Assembly (NCBI RefSeq): GCF_020921035.1
Contig: NC_063152.1
Location: 2,114,001-2,178,000, forward strand
Direction: 5' to 3'
Origin: Rhodamnia argentea
Lineage: Eukaryota; Streptophyta; Magnoliopsida; Myrtales; Myrtaceae
Length of the DNA: 64,000 nucleotides
A model generated the notes under the pieces. It was given only the letters and a program-made list of their open reading frames with translations. It searched no databases and had not been told where the DNA came from. Shown in pieces: positions 10,232-23,200 of this stretch; positions within the stretch are counted from its first letter, which is position 1, and the number at the start of each line of letters is the position of its first letter. A program made the position numbers and the translations under genes.

Positions 10232-13200
10232 ATGGTCGTCGAAGCCAACGCCGAGTCGCCGCCGCAGGCGTTGATGGAGCGGCTCAAGGACTACGGTCAG
10301 GAAGACGCCTTCGCCCTCTGGGACGAGCTCTCCCCTCGGGAACGCCAGCTCCTCGTCGACGACATCGAGGTCTCTTTTTTTTCCCAGTTCCCCGCTGCTC
10401 TTTTCATGCCGATGTCTGTGATCCTGGCGGCGAGTCCAGTGATCGAAGACTTCATGAGTGGGACGAAGTTGCTGTTTTCTGATGGAATTGATCGACGATT
10501 TGACTGTTCGCCCTCCGAATTTGCCGGGCGAGCTTTGCTTATCCGCGAGCGATTATTGATATTTGCATTGACCTACGCCTTTTCTTTTTTTCAGAGTTTA
10601 GATCTTCCGAGAGTGGATCGGATCATTCGATGTTCACTCAGATCTCAAGGTCATCTCTCTTTCTCTCGAGTCTAGAGTGATGTTACGCCTAGTTGCTGAT
10701 GGATTTGATCGGACTTTCAGGTTTGCCGGTGGCGGCAGTGGAGCCTGTTCCCGAAAGTGACGTATCCGCTGCTGAAGGGAGGACCATGGAAGAAAGAGAG
10801 AGGTGGTGGAAGATGGGACTGAAGGCGATCTCGGATGGAAAATTGGCGGTGTTGCTTCTCTCCGGTGGTCAGGTACTGTACTCTACCATTGCTGTTGGTG
10901 TAGAACACTGCCATTTTGCGTTTGCACGTGCCTAGTGAATAGTGAATCGTGCTTTACTGGTTTAGCTCTGTTTGTTTTCCCTCTTGAGCTGAATTTAGAT
11001 ACATGTGGGCCATATGCTTTACATCATGAATAAAGTAACCGAAAGGGATCATTATTGTTTACTCAATGAGAGCTGAAAGGAAAAGATAATGATTGTTCTT
11101 ACTTTTTAAACGAGCTGTTTGTTGGCAAAATAATTTAGATCTGGACTCTCATTGGCAAATCATTTCAGAGGCGGTATGATGCTTTTGGAAAATCATTTTA
11201 AGAAAATTTGATGATACGAGATTACGAGTGATATTCATTGTGATACGAAAAAGAAAAAGACAAAAGAGGATAGAAGCAGGTTAAAAGAATTCTGGGGATT
11301 TGACCATAGGTTCTATAATCAAGGGTCTGAGGATCTAAAATGCTTTTATCTCCTTCGGTATGGATTTCAAATCTGCAAAGGAATCATCAAATTGTAACTT
11401 ATGTTTCTCTTTACTTGGTAATTTGAGAATTTACTGATTTTTTTTTTTTTTTTTGCACATAGGAGTATTGAGATACTTTTCCTGGAAAATAAGTTCGACA
11501 GCTATTAGCATGTTCTAGTCCCACTCAATTATACCTTAGGATTAACTGGAGTAAGAGAGGTTAAATGTTTTTTTCCCCTTTTGAAATATGTGGAGTTCCC
11601 TTAAAGTGGCTGGAATATTACAATAGGCTCCGCTAACGTTCAGTGTAGGATATCTTACAGAGTGAAAGACTTGAATGTTTGTCCTTCCCTCTCTTTCCGT
11701 ACATGTTTTATGATAAATTCTCCAGATAAGCAAGTAGTTGAGAATAAACTCAACATTTATATACTCATGCTTCTATCAATGCAACGGGATAAATCAAATA
11801 CATGAAAAAGCTTCTGTTATCTTATATGCTTGCATATGTATTGTATTTTTGTCCCTTAGTCTCCAGATCATCAATATCTTGGTTTGTAATTGTTGTTTAT
11901 TGATTTTGCTTACTTGAGCATGCAAAATTTCAATAAAGGAGAGGCATTTTTTTCAAAAGCTGGTAATATGCCTTTGAATAATGTGTAGCTTTGTGATTTA
12001 TACACAAGAATTGCGTGCCTTATTGTCCATCTTCTTAACGTGTGTGGTCCACTCATTTTCTCACACAATATCCTTTTTATGCCACGCAGGGAACAAGACT
12101 TGGAAGTTCAGATCCCAAAGGATGCTTCAGTAAGTATTTCCCATGTTGACTTGATTGTGAATTACCACGGTTTTAGGTTTCTCTCGGTGCATGACTTCTC
12201 TAAAGGTTTACCTCTTCAGAAAAGGATAAAATTCAACGTTTACAAAAGCTTAGGAAATGAAAATAGTTGCACAGCTTTTTACTCTTTCATTGACCAAAGC
12301 CTATGTCATTTCTAATACACCATGAGCATTTGGACACTGCTTTTGTTGGTGAATATTTTTTTTCGACCCACAGATTGTTGAACTAGTAAACTTATTTCTT
12401 TTTCTTTCAACCGCTGCCATTAGTATGTAATGCACCGCAATACTTTCTTCCTATCATACTTCTTCAGGATTTCCACTATGTAATTTGTTGAAGTATTTCA
12501 TTGTAGACATTGGACTTCCATCTGGCAAGTCACTTTTCCAAATTCAAGCAGAACGAATCTTGTGTGTTCAGAAGTTGGCTGTTCAAGCTCTCAGAGAGGG
12601 TAAAATTCCTCTCTTGTTCATTTCTTTTTAACTACACATAAAATGTGCTCATTCTCTTGTTTTATGCAGGTTCTGTTGGTTCTCCACAGATACATTGGTA
12701 CATAATGACCAGTCCATTTACTGATGAGCCCACACGCAAATATTTTGAGAGCCATAAATACTTTGGTCTTGAAGCTGAGCAAGTAAAACATGTGTAGCTT
12801 TTCCTAGTTATCTAATAGACAGTAAATTTGCCTAGCTGGTTGTAGTTAATATTGCCTCACTATTGATGGAAAATTTGTGTAGATCACTTTCTTTCAGCAA
12901 GGTACCATGCCATGTGTCTCGAAAGATGGAAGATTTATCATGGAGACTCCTTACAGAGTATGTTTGCTATTCTATTTGTTTGTTTGATTGATTTAATTGT
13001 AGAAGGAACAGAATTATGGTTTCCAAGATCTTGGTAACCAACTCTTTCAACCTTAGTCTTTAAACTTGTTCAACTTCACCTAGCCATTGTTGCAGTTGAA
13101 TTTTGAGAATGGAACTCATAAAGAACAAACAGTTTAAGAAGTGTATTTTAAAGAATAATGGTAAGCTTTAAAACACCAAAGGTGAAGGGAGCTGAGATCT

Positions 13201-16200
13201 TGGGCGAAATAAATTATTATCTTCTAACTGTTGGGCTCTGTATAATTTTCCTATTTGTATGAGCATCTGAACATCGTATTGCAATGCTCTACTAATGTCT
13301 GGATGAGTGAGAGAACCAAGTAACTAAAAGCTTTTTTGCCCGAACCATCTTGAGTGAGTAAAATGGTACAATAAGATTTCTCACTCGTCACACAGTGGTG
13401 CACTTATTTCTCCCGCTAGACTACCGTATAATGATTCGAAAATGTGGATTGTTTTGGAAGGGGGAGATGAAACTGTCGATGTATGAAGTGCCATGGAATT
13501 ATTTCTGATCTAAGTCACAATATCTGATCTACTGAATGAAACTTGTTTTAATATGATTTTCATATCCAGGTAGCTAAAGCTCCTGATGGTAATGGTGGCG
13601 TATATACAGGTGCTTTTATTTTTCTAAATCCTGTGCCAAATATTAGTTAGTATTTCGCTTCCGCAGTCTATCTCAACCTCATATAGCCTAAAAGCATTCA
13701 ATAATATTTGGCTCTCGTTGATCAGCTCTGAAAACTTCAAAGCTTCTTGAAGATATGGCCTCGAGAGGGATTAAATATTTGGATTGTTATGGAGTTGACA
13801 ATGCGTTGGTGAGTTTTGATTTTATTAAGCTATGGAATCCCCCATGGCATGTTTTCCCTTTTTGTGGGTTGAATTCCAATATTTATCAGACAGATTTGTC
13901 TCTAAAACAGGTACGTGTGGCTGATCCTACTTTCTTGGGTTATTTCATGGACAAAGGTGTAGATGCTGCAGCTAAAGTTGTCCGTAAGGTGATTATATGT
14001 CTTGGCGCATATCATACTTCATTTTTTTTATTTTGACTTGTTGTGGTTGTCCTTTTGAAAGAATGTCACATTGAAGATGATTTGCATGGTTTGCACCTAT
14101 CCTTTGGTGATCTCTAGATAAAGCTCTTGCATTTTCTACACAAGTTAATCTGGCTTGAAATGGTTCATATTTATGGTATCAAAGCGTAAAGCCTGGCATA
14201 TGAAGAGCTTGTGAATCTACATCAAGTGGCAAAGAACTTGTGGATGTCACCTCTCAAAGGGCACAAACTTGAGTACTCTTTTTGGGGGGGCTTGGCTATG
14301 TGGATTTGGCTCGTTATAAATGGTTTCAGAACATTGTACTGGTGTATGAGTGCCACACAAGACAAAGTGCTATATTACAAGAATTGCCTTTTTGGCTATT
14401 TGAGACAAACTGCTTCAGTTTGGGAGCTAACTCTTTAACCTGTGAGGGTCAAATCTAAGAATTTTACTTACCTGGTGTAGTTTTGAGCTACATGAGCCAC
14501 ATTGACAATTATGATAGTGATAAAGCAGAAGAGTTTATAAACACATCAAGTTTCATGGTGAGTGGGAGGTAACTTGTGGCTTGATATATAAGGGGAGACT
14601 CATCCAAAGGATGCCACCTTCAGTACTCCTTTTGAGGTGTTTTGCCCACTTGGATTATGAGTTGATACATATCATATGATTTGCATGAATTTTGTTTGCT
14701 GGTTTTTCTTCACATGAAAATCAAAATTTCTTCCTTCTGGCTGTTAGATTATTATTGCATTTGTAGCAGGTCCACATTATGGACCTTTTGCTAATGGATG
14801 TGATCTGAATATTCACTTCCTATATTCTTCAATGATTTTTTTTAGGCGTACCCACAAGAGAAGGTAGGTGTTTTTGTAAGGCGTGGTAAAGGTGGACCTC
14901 TTACAGTGGTTGAATATAATGAGCTAGATCCAACACTTGCTTCTGCAATCAATCAGGAAACTGGACGGCTTCGTTTTTGCTGGAGTAATGTACACCCTAT
15001 TCCTTGTGCTTACTACTTACGTGATTTGTTTCCAACTTTTTGCACTATTATTGATTTATATTTTGCTTTATTACTCTAAAAGCTTGCTGATTGCCAATAT
15101 CAATTGCATGGTAATTCCACTTCTCGCTGGCTTTAAAAGATACTACTTCAGGGCCTGATGTTGTAGCTTTAGTCTTTATGTGTTATTTCTCAGGATATTG
15201 TATCCTGTTAAACTGGACAACCTTGTGTGTTAGATTGCCCTGCGCTTAGGTGCATGATATATCGTCATTTGAATCTGTTGGCATTTGTTTTTGCCCCTAG
15301 TTTTCTTGACTACTTATTACTTTCTGGCTTTCAGGTTTGTTTACATATGTTCACCCTTGATTTTCTCAATCAAGTTGCAAATGGCCTTGAGAAAGACAGT
15401 ATGTAAGTGGTCTTTGTTTTTCACTGCTCACGTGCTTTTTAGTTGGAAATGTTGGCAGGGAGAAAATTATTGTCACTTGAGCCATCTTCTGCTGTATCTT
15501 TTCCCCTTGAAAAGTACTGTGTCAGTTTTTATCACCTTAATTCCTTTCACCTTCTGAACCATAATTTTATATTAAGCAATTTGTGAACGAGGCATTTGCC
15601 CTTTATTTTGTATAGATACAGAATTGTCTTGGTAGTTCTACTATTTGAGTAATGAGCCAACTTGTTGTGTGAATTACTCATTCTAACTTTAATTATCCTC
15701 CTTGCGGGTTACGTTCCAGTTATTCCTCACACGTGCATCCCAATAGCTGCTACTACTGCACCATATTTAATTTAAATACATTTGCATGTTGCTTTATAAA
15801 AGCTTTCAAAAAAAGAGTTTCATAGTAGATCTTTGTCAAACTTGAAAGGTCATTCGATAGATAATTAATTTTGTGGTCAGCAAGTTTTTGATTGTTAGGG
15901 TACATAAGCATGAGACTCATTAAGTACTGGATTTGCCAAAAATATGGTCTCTCTACAAAGAGTAAACTTCAGTAATATCAAGAAGTATAGACTGTTTCTC
16001 GACAATTCATTGCATGAGAATGTGTTTGTAAATCAAACACATTATTTGCATTGCAGCTATCATCTTGCCGAGAAGAAAATTGCCTCAATCCATGGACAAA
16101 CAGCAGGATTGAAGCTGGAGCAGTTCATATTTGATGCATTTCCATATGCTCCTTCAACTGCACTTTTTGAGGTCCTCTTTATCCTTCTAATACCAATTTT

Positions 16201-16574
16201 TTGAGTTCAGCTCTTTAAACAATGTGAATCTAAACAATTTGTTTGAAAGTTCAGGTATTGCGTGATGAAGAGTTTGCACCGGTGAAAAATGCTAATGGAT
16301 CAAATTTCGACACGCCAGACAGTGCAAGGCTACTGGTTCTCCGGCTTCATACTCGATGGGTGGTAGCTGCTGGAGGCTTTGTAACGCATTCAGTGCCCCT
16401 ATATGCTACTGGTAATTGGTGGCGGCTTACCACGCATTGTGTTGCAAATTTTTACATGCTGTACAGAGTTTGCTGTTCTCGTGGTTTTTGTGAATTTGAA
16501 TTGTACGAAGAAATCTTCCATTTGCGCTTGCATGTTGTGGAGTTTTTTTCCGTCCGTGCACCTTGCACTGGGGA

Positions 16575-16614
<40 letters not shown>

Positions 16615-17071
16615 TCTGTGTTAATTAAAAGGGAAGAAGAGGAAATCAACTCAAAAGCAGATAAAGAATATCGAATTTGCTGGGAGCCTCATACGTTTCT
16701 CGAGGATTGTTGCAGAATATCTAATCCGTTCTTTTGCTAGGTGCAAAGGAGTTAACCTATAACATATGTGTGATAGCATGTAAGGGGGAATTGCTTCTCT
16801 TATGTCCTTGGTCCCATAGGCTTATATCTTACTTGTGTCAGTTGGGAGCAGTCTGTCAGCAGTACATAATGTGTTCGAGAACAATCAGTCAGGTTTCAAG
16901 GAATCATGTAGGTCGTGATGATTTATTGGTCAGGAAGTAAATCTAATGCTTCTCTTTTTTGTGTTTGTCTCAGGTGTGGAGGTATCCCCGTTGTGTTCAT
17001 ACGCCGGAGAAAATCTCGAGGCTATATGTCGAGGAAGGACCTTCCACGCGCCTTGTGAGATTGCATTTTAG
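10232..17071 (+). CDS. UDP-N-acetylglucosamine pyrophosphorylase (UTP:GlcNAc-1-P uridylyltransferase)
   Basis: Fifteen exons join into a 482-residue frame: 10232-10369, 10595-10649, 10721-10872, 12090-12129, 12507-12599, 12670-12782, 12883-12957, 13570-13609, 13726-13808, 13911-13988, 14846-14989, 15335-15402, 16057-16171, 16255-16411, 16974-17071. The protein makes UDP-GlcNAc from UTP and GlcNAc-1-phosphate in the cytosol; plant members of this family may also use related sugar phosphates. Family hallmarks are the nucleotide-binding loop LSGGQGTRLGSSDPKG (about residues 111-126), WYIMTSPFTDEPT, FFQQGTMPC, KAPDGNGGVY, DCYGVDNALVRVADP and the C-terminal LKLEQFIFD and SPLCSYAGENLEAICRGR. It closely matches Arabidopsis GlcNAc1pUT1/2 as I know them, with an N-terminus about 20 residues shorter. 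The ATG at 10232 is the first in frame. Every junction is GT-AG and phases close. UDP-GlcNAc feeds N-glycans, GPI anchors and O-GlcNAc. Confidence 0.95.
16578..16611. repeat. (CA)n microsatellite in the last intron of the pyrophosphorylase gene
   Basis: About 16 CA units inside intron 14 (16412-16973). Likely polymorphic in length; no effect on coding is expected. Confidence 0.95.
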
Positions 17072-17529
17072 CTGTGCTCGTCCTTTCCCTATGGAAGAAA
17101 AAAGGGGTGAGATCTCAGTTTAGCAATGATAAGTTCTTGAGATGTTAACATGGGCGGCTTGCATTTTATTTGAGATTGTGATGGGCGAGGTTGTGTAATT
17201 TGACACCGGCAAGATAGATTAGTGTCTGTCGTAATTTTTTCGTGTTGGCAAAAGACTGTCCTAGTACATCACCAACAAGAAAATGCCAAAAAAAGAGAGA
17301 AGCTTTGTGAAAAATGAAACGAGAATAATTCGTGAATGTCGGCGTGTAAATTGATGGTGTTGTGAAATTGCTGCAATTTTAACAAATTCAGAGCCCTTAT
17401 CTCACAGTCGCACCCCATCTGTTCATGCAGTATTTGGTGTTACTGTTCAAGTGTTTGCTTATGAAGATCAGTCTCCTAAACATGCTCTTTTTCCCTTTGT
17501 TCTTGTGCTGAGCAAGCAAAGCATCTTAC

Positions 17530-17910
17530 TCAACATAAACAGAGGCAGTCCATCAAGACTACTACCGGAAAGTCCCACATTACAACAATCATCTCCACCT
17601 CCTGCGCATCTCCAAATGCCTTGGGGCAAGCAATCTCTCTAAAGTTCAAAGGAGGAAGCCTGTATGTAAACTTTTGACGAAAAGTAACACTACCGTAGCC
17701 AGCAAAGGCGTCACCAGGCAGCTTCCTGTTCCTGGAGATCCAAATGCGGAGCGCAATGGCGGCACGCCATGCAATCTTGAGAATGAGTATGGTGTCGGCC
17801 TTTGCCCTTCCAACTCCTGAATTCCCTTCGATTTCTGGGGATGTGTTTATCCAAGCATCTGTGCTCGTACCGCGATCAGTCGAAATCAAGACATCGGCAG
17901 CAAAACACAT
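17530..17910 (-). CDS. Unidentified ORF, 126 codons, doubtful
   Basis: A minus-strand ORF with balanced base composition, unlike the AT-rich DNA around it. It reads as plausible globular protein, for example ILKIAWRAAIALRIWISRNR and FRQKFTYRLPPLNFREIACP. I do not recognise a family. No intron signals, TATA box or leader are evident, and it lies in the 3' flank of the pyrophosphorylase gene on the opposite strand. It may be a fragment of a retrocopied or transduplicated gene. Confidence 0.25.
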   Translation of the reverse strand: MCFAADVLISTDRGTSTDAWINTSPEIEGNSGVGRAKADTILILKIAWRAAIALRIWISRNRKLPGDAFAGYGSVTFRQKFTYRLPPLNFREIACPKAFGDAQEVEMIVVMWDFPVVVLMDCLCLC

Positions 17911-17968
17911 AGGTGGGCTAGCACGATCATGGAGCGCGATGGGGTGATATCTCAGTCTCCTCTGTTCC

Positions 17969-18471
17969 TACACCCATCAAACGGGTGAGTCAAATTGAAT
18001 CATAAATAGTCCGACCTAAATAGACTCATTTAACCCCGTTTATGACTCATTCATTGCGATGAAAATCTAGTGACACGACTCGACTCTTATTCTCTAAAAA
18101 AAATTCCGTATTTAATCCAATTTAGAAAAACCCCATATTCAAATTTAGGTAAGAGTGCAGAGTGAGCGAATGCGAGATCAAGTGAGCGCGAGAGAGAATG
18201 AAGAGAGAGCCATAGAAGTGGGTTGCGTCTAAGTAAGCTGTAAACCTATTTATTACTCAATCACCATCATCTATGACTCACTTAGCACTCATATTATGTT
18301 TTAAACCAATTTGTGCCTCACTTATTAAATATAACTAACTCATATAACAACTCAGTCCATCATATATATGGATTAAGAAATGCGTTTATACATGGGTCTA
18401 AGTAAACAGTAAACTAATTTATTACCCAATTGCGATCATTCATCACAACTCAGCCCATTTTGGCAGGTCTA
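17969..18471. mobile_element. hAT-like non-autonomous element, about 503 bp, degenerate
   Basis: The left end reads TACACCCATCAAACGGGTGA. The right end, reverse-complemented, reads TAGACCTGCCAAAATGGGCT, followed in both arms by GAGT-type sequence. The interior has repeated GACTCATTTA/AACTCAGCCC-like units. No matching 8-bp flank was found, so the insertion is old or the ends are slightly misplaced. Confidence 0.5.
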
Positions 18472-18929
18472 CCTTTTGTTTTTTTTTTTTTTTGCCCGAT
18501 TTAAACATTCGAGAGGACACTTCGATAGCCTCAACGAAGATACATGGTGAAATAGCATGTGGTGTGGTGACCCCAGCAATTGGCCCAATTATCGAAACAA
18601 CAAAAGGAAGACCCAAGAGCCTCCATGGACAATAAAACGAAGACATCCGCCTTCATAGCACTTCTTGGAGTGCTGCTTTTTCCTATTACAGCGTTTGCAT
18701 GAGCCAGCAAAACATAATCGAATGATCCTTCATCATGCCCACAATGAATCCAAATTGAATCAAACTTAATAAGATTAAGCAAGACAATCCTCATTTTTTT
18801 CCCTTTTTGGGTCAAATGACAATCCTCAATTTATTAGCAAGCATTTAAGTGACAGCAGTGGAATTTTGTAGCCTTGAGGAGCTTAGGGTTTTGGGGAAGA
18901 AAAAAATGGGATAAGTGCTTTGGAAGTCC

Positions 18930-19065
18930 TAAAGACTACACTTTTTAAAAAGTTTTTGGACTCAATTTCACTTTGACAATGAATTTTAGAACTTTATTGC
19001 ACTTTTTGAAAATTTTTAAACTCAATTGCATCTTCGTGATAAATTTTAAAACTTTTGGTGCACTT
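18930..19065. repeat. Short tandem array, unit about 60-65 bp
   Basis: Two to three diverged units of the form TTTTTAAACTCAATTGCA, then GATAAATTTTAAAACTTT, follow each other. AT-rich and non-coding. Confidence 0.55.
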
Positions 19066-19362
19066 ACCGCAAGAAAGATTGAACAGCTGCAAAGTTAGCT
19101 CTCTCTCATGTTGGACTGAAAGAAAAATATATGCTAAGCAAGCTAGGTAGCAAGCTCTCTAGGGGTGGTCAATTGGTCATTGCAGCCTGTTTTCAGCATT
19201 CCAATTACCCCAATTACCTAGGACGCCAAGCTATTCCGGAAAAGCTATTAAAAATAGTTTAGCCCAATGTTGGACACTAATTAAGCGATTTAGACGCGTT
19301 TTTTTCATTTTTTTGATTGATGGGTCATAATTCTTTGGAGTCAAGCAATTTAAAGAAGGGTT

Positions 19363-19925
19363 AATACCACGAAAAATCCTAAACCGATATACTTATAACA
19401 AATTTATCCCAAACTAATTTTTTGACTATAAAAATCCCCTCAAACTAGTGCACATGTGATAAATTTATCACAAGCTAACATTTTTATTACCAAAAATTTC
19501 AATCTAGTTCATCTATGTCAAATTTACTTTTTTTTGTTGATTTTCGTTAAATTAGACTAATACCACGAAATATTTGAAATGACACATATGATAAATGGAG
19601 GGTAAAAACCCCAAAATGGTGCATCCGTAATAAATTTATCACAAATTAATTTTTTGACTATCAAAAATCCAAATTGGGTCACCTATATTAAATTTTTCTT
19701 CTGTTAATTTTCGTTAATTTGTGTTAATACCATGAAAAATCTCAAAATGGTACATCTATGACAAATGGAGGGTAAAAACCCCAAGCCGGTATACCCGTTA
19801 ACCGTCACGTATCATCTAACTCAGTAATTTGACAATAAAAAATAAGAGAAACTAATGGAGAGTAGATATATAACTAATTTGTGATAAATTATCAAAGGTG
19901 TACTAATTTGAAGTTTTTCGTAATA
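19363..19925. repeat. Tandemly repeated AT-rich element, units about 160-190 bp
   Basis: Units start with TTAATACCACGAAAAATC near 19363, 19556 and 19714. Two of them carry the block ATAAATGGAGGGTAAAAACC or its close variant ACAAATGGAGGGTAAAAACC (about 19590-19612 and 19759-19782). No ORF. It resembles a dispersed non-coding plant repeat rather than a gene. Confidence 0.6.
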
Positions 19926-20291
19926 TTAACCGTCTAAACAACTTTGCTCTGGAAAGAGCAAATATGTTGCACGCAAACGCGCGAACCATAATACTGTTGT
20001 AGACCATCCTTTTAGCGCGGATTCATGTTTTTTTTTCTTTTTTAACATGGCGATGCATGTCAACAACTTAAAGAGTATTTCCGTAAGAATGAAGCAGCCA
20101 AAGACCGCGAAACAGCTCGATGATGTTTGATAAGTAGCCCGGGCTTCGAGCCAAATTTTGGCGCGTCGCAAGAGAGCCTGGCGCTCAACTCTGTAGTCTT
20201 CTTGATTCTTTTCCAGCAACCGAGCTGTAGTGGCTGCGGAAAGTTTCGATTTTTACGTCTTTTGCAGGAGAAGGGCAAAAGTCTTTTGAGA

Positions 20292-23200
20292 ATGAATTGG
20301 TGGGAAGGAAGCAGCGAAACTCGCCTTCTAATTGCACCGGGTAAACCCCCCTCTTCTTCGATCTTTGTTTCTCCGCAAAACCCCCTTCCGCATTGCAGTT
20401 TGCATTGTCGCTGGAAACGCTATCCCCGTCGATCGATTGGTCTCTGTTCATACAGTGTTCCGTCCTTCCTGATCGATGAATTGTGTGGGATTCCATGCTG
20501 GTTCTGCACGAATTGGATGATTTGATATTTTTCTTTTTCGGATTTTTTAGTAAAAAGTCTGCTGGGTGGATAGTGTTTTTTTGTTTTGTTTTGAGAATTG
20601 TAGTGTGCATGTTCTATGTCGTCCTGACATTTGTGAATTGAAAGATGGAAATGTAGCAGTCAATTGACATTTTCCCACATTTTTGAAATTCCAATTTCTG
20701 TGAATTTTGGACCGGAAAATTCGAAGGCATTGAGGTTTTTTGGTCCCTGTACTGTAGATTCCGCGAAAGGGTTGGCCATTTCTTATCACTTCGGCATCCC
20801 AAATCAGGTAATCTGAAAGCTGTTTGCTTTCCCTTTATTCGCCATCCTTGTGACTGTCCTACTATTTCACGGTTCGATCCCATCATCGAGTGAATCTTGG
20901 ATGCAACTGTTCGCTCGGCACGGAACCTCGTGCGTGAACATGTCCGAAAATCTTATCTTGCCGATGCTGCCTCTAACTACTTACAGGAAAAGCAACATGC
21001 TACCTTGTTGTCGATGAGAAGCTTTTAGAACTTCAATGGTTTAAGTTACCTTATGGATCTTGGTTTCTGGGAGATTACGTCCATAAAGGTGTGATCTTCA
21101 ACATTCATTTTTACAGTTAAGACTCAAGTGTGTTCATCACAGTTAGGATCATAATTTTCTTTTCTGCTATTTGGTCAAGATGGTTGCCTGTATACTGCCA
21201 CACCAGTTGATCCAGTTTTCATCATGTTGCCCCTTTTTGAGGAAGCTAAGATGAAGGTACCGTATATCTTATTCTAGTTTTTCATGTTTCACAAGAAATG
21301 AAATGTATCATATTTTCCTACTAATTTATTTGATCACGAGTTTGAATATTTGTTTTCTCTAAGAGATGAATTCTTTTCCATTGAAATTCCAGCATATGGT
21401 TTACCTTGATTATGCATCTGTGAATTTATCAAGTTAACACACTGCCATCTGCCTAAGCATGTAAACAAGATAACATTGTGGAATGCACAAAGTTTTTATC
21501 TCTCCTGAAGTTGGACCTGTCATCCTTTATGTATTACTCCAGTATATTTGATGTCATAATGCATTCCCCAACATATGCAGAAAGCAGATGATCCTGGGAA
21601 GTTTAGGCAATTGGATGAGATTTTGTTTATAAATGGTTACCCTGGATATCAGCATTTATTGGCCATTGCGGAGAAGTCCATGCAAGTGGTTTGCGAAGTT
21701 AAAGGTGACAAGTCATATACATCTGTATTATAGATGTTATTTACACTGAAGTAACTACATTCTTTGGCAAAAATAGCATCCAATCCAAGATCAATCTTCA
21801 ATAAAACTTACGTGCTAAGTAATGTGGCCAATAAAGACTCTTACGTTCTAAGTAATGTGGCCAATAAAGACTCTTTCTCTTTATGTATTATTTTCTGTGC
21901 CACCTTTATTCAGTAATTGATACTAGGATTTGAGAAGAATACGAAGCATCACTATTTTGCTCATTGAAAAAAGGCTTTGATGCTTAAGGGGAGGAAAGAA
22001 ACTAAAGGAAGCCATAGCCCTGGCATCTAAGTGGTAGCTTAAATTGGGGAAGAAATGAGTTAGAACTTTAAGAATCAGGGTCATTATTATTGCATAATGT
22101 TCTTGTCCTGTGATATGTCACACAAGATGCTGCAATTGAAGTTTCACACAACCAAAATGAACTTTTTTGAAAATTTGCATTGGAGCGGGCTTTATCTGGA
22201 GATACTTAATGTATGAAGCACATCTCAAATATGCCAATCTCAACTCTAAGTCCAGGCTCTATAATCTGCATTTTTTGTTGTTGTCTTTTAGATTATATGA
22301 TTATCTTCATGTTTACGGTGTAATTTGGCGTAACAATATACTGATACTGTAAGTTGCATATAATTCAATCTATATGAAATGTTACTTAATAAGCGACTAG
22401 TGAACCTTACTCTAGTTGTTACCTATAGAAACTGTGAACAAGAGTTTCAGTGAATTATGATTGTATTTAAAGTTTATTGTTAAAGCAAGAGCATTAAGAA
22501 TGTTATTGTCTGTCTTTTTCTTTGCAAGGACAAGAGTGACATATCTCTCTCTGTCTGCCTGTATCGACAGAAATTGGATCAACAAGGTTTTTTAGGCTTG
22601 ATGACACTAAGGTTCTTGCTTGGTTGTCAAACAAGGTCTGTAATTTTCAAGAAATGCAATTTGTCAATGATGGTGCAAGTGTACCAAGGGATGTTTTCTA
22701 ATTGCAGGTACACCGAGTGAAGCAGACTCTGAGTACTCTGGACAAAAACTATGCTGCCCGATCTGAGAAAGAGATGTGTATGTCTTAGCGGACAAACTTT
22801 TGACTATGTGATTTGATGAATTTGTGTTATGAGTTTACTGAAGGAGTCATGAGCAGGATCTTTTGGGTTAGAACATCTGAATGAGAGTGGTGGGTAGTTA
22901 CATCTAACTCTTACTACAAAGGGGACAATCAAAAAGAAGAAACGGAACTCTTACCACAGAGAGTGTTAATAGATGTTGCGAAAGTAGGGCATTAACATTT
23001 ATAATGGTACTCGTGATTGGATTCGATCTCTAAACTGAGTCATATGAATGCCTTTTTTGCTTTTTTTTTCCCAGGTTAATAGTGCACAATGCATTTCAGT
23101 CCATTTATGAACTAAAAATAACTCTTTGCTAAGCCAGATATTCAGGTTGATCAATCTTTATGTCTTCATATTTGACTGATTTGAGAAAGGAATGGATCTC

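Noticed and set aside
16399-16740. Open frames around the CA repeat, including a 165-codon + frame
   Set aside because: The left part is genuine exon 14 of the pyrophosphorylase gene (16255-16411). The remainder is intron sequence read through, as the GT donor after 16411 and the acceptor before 16974 show.
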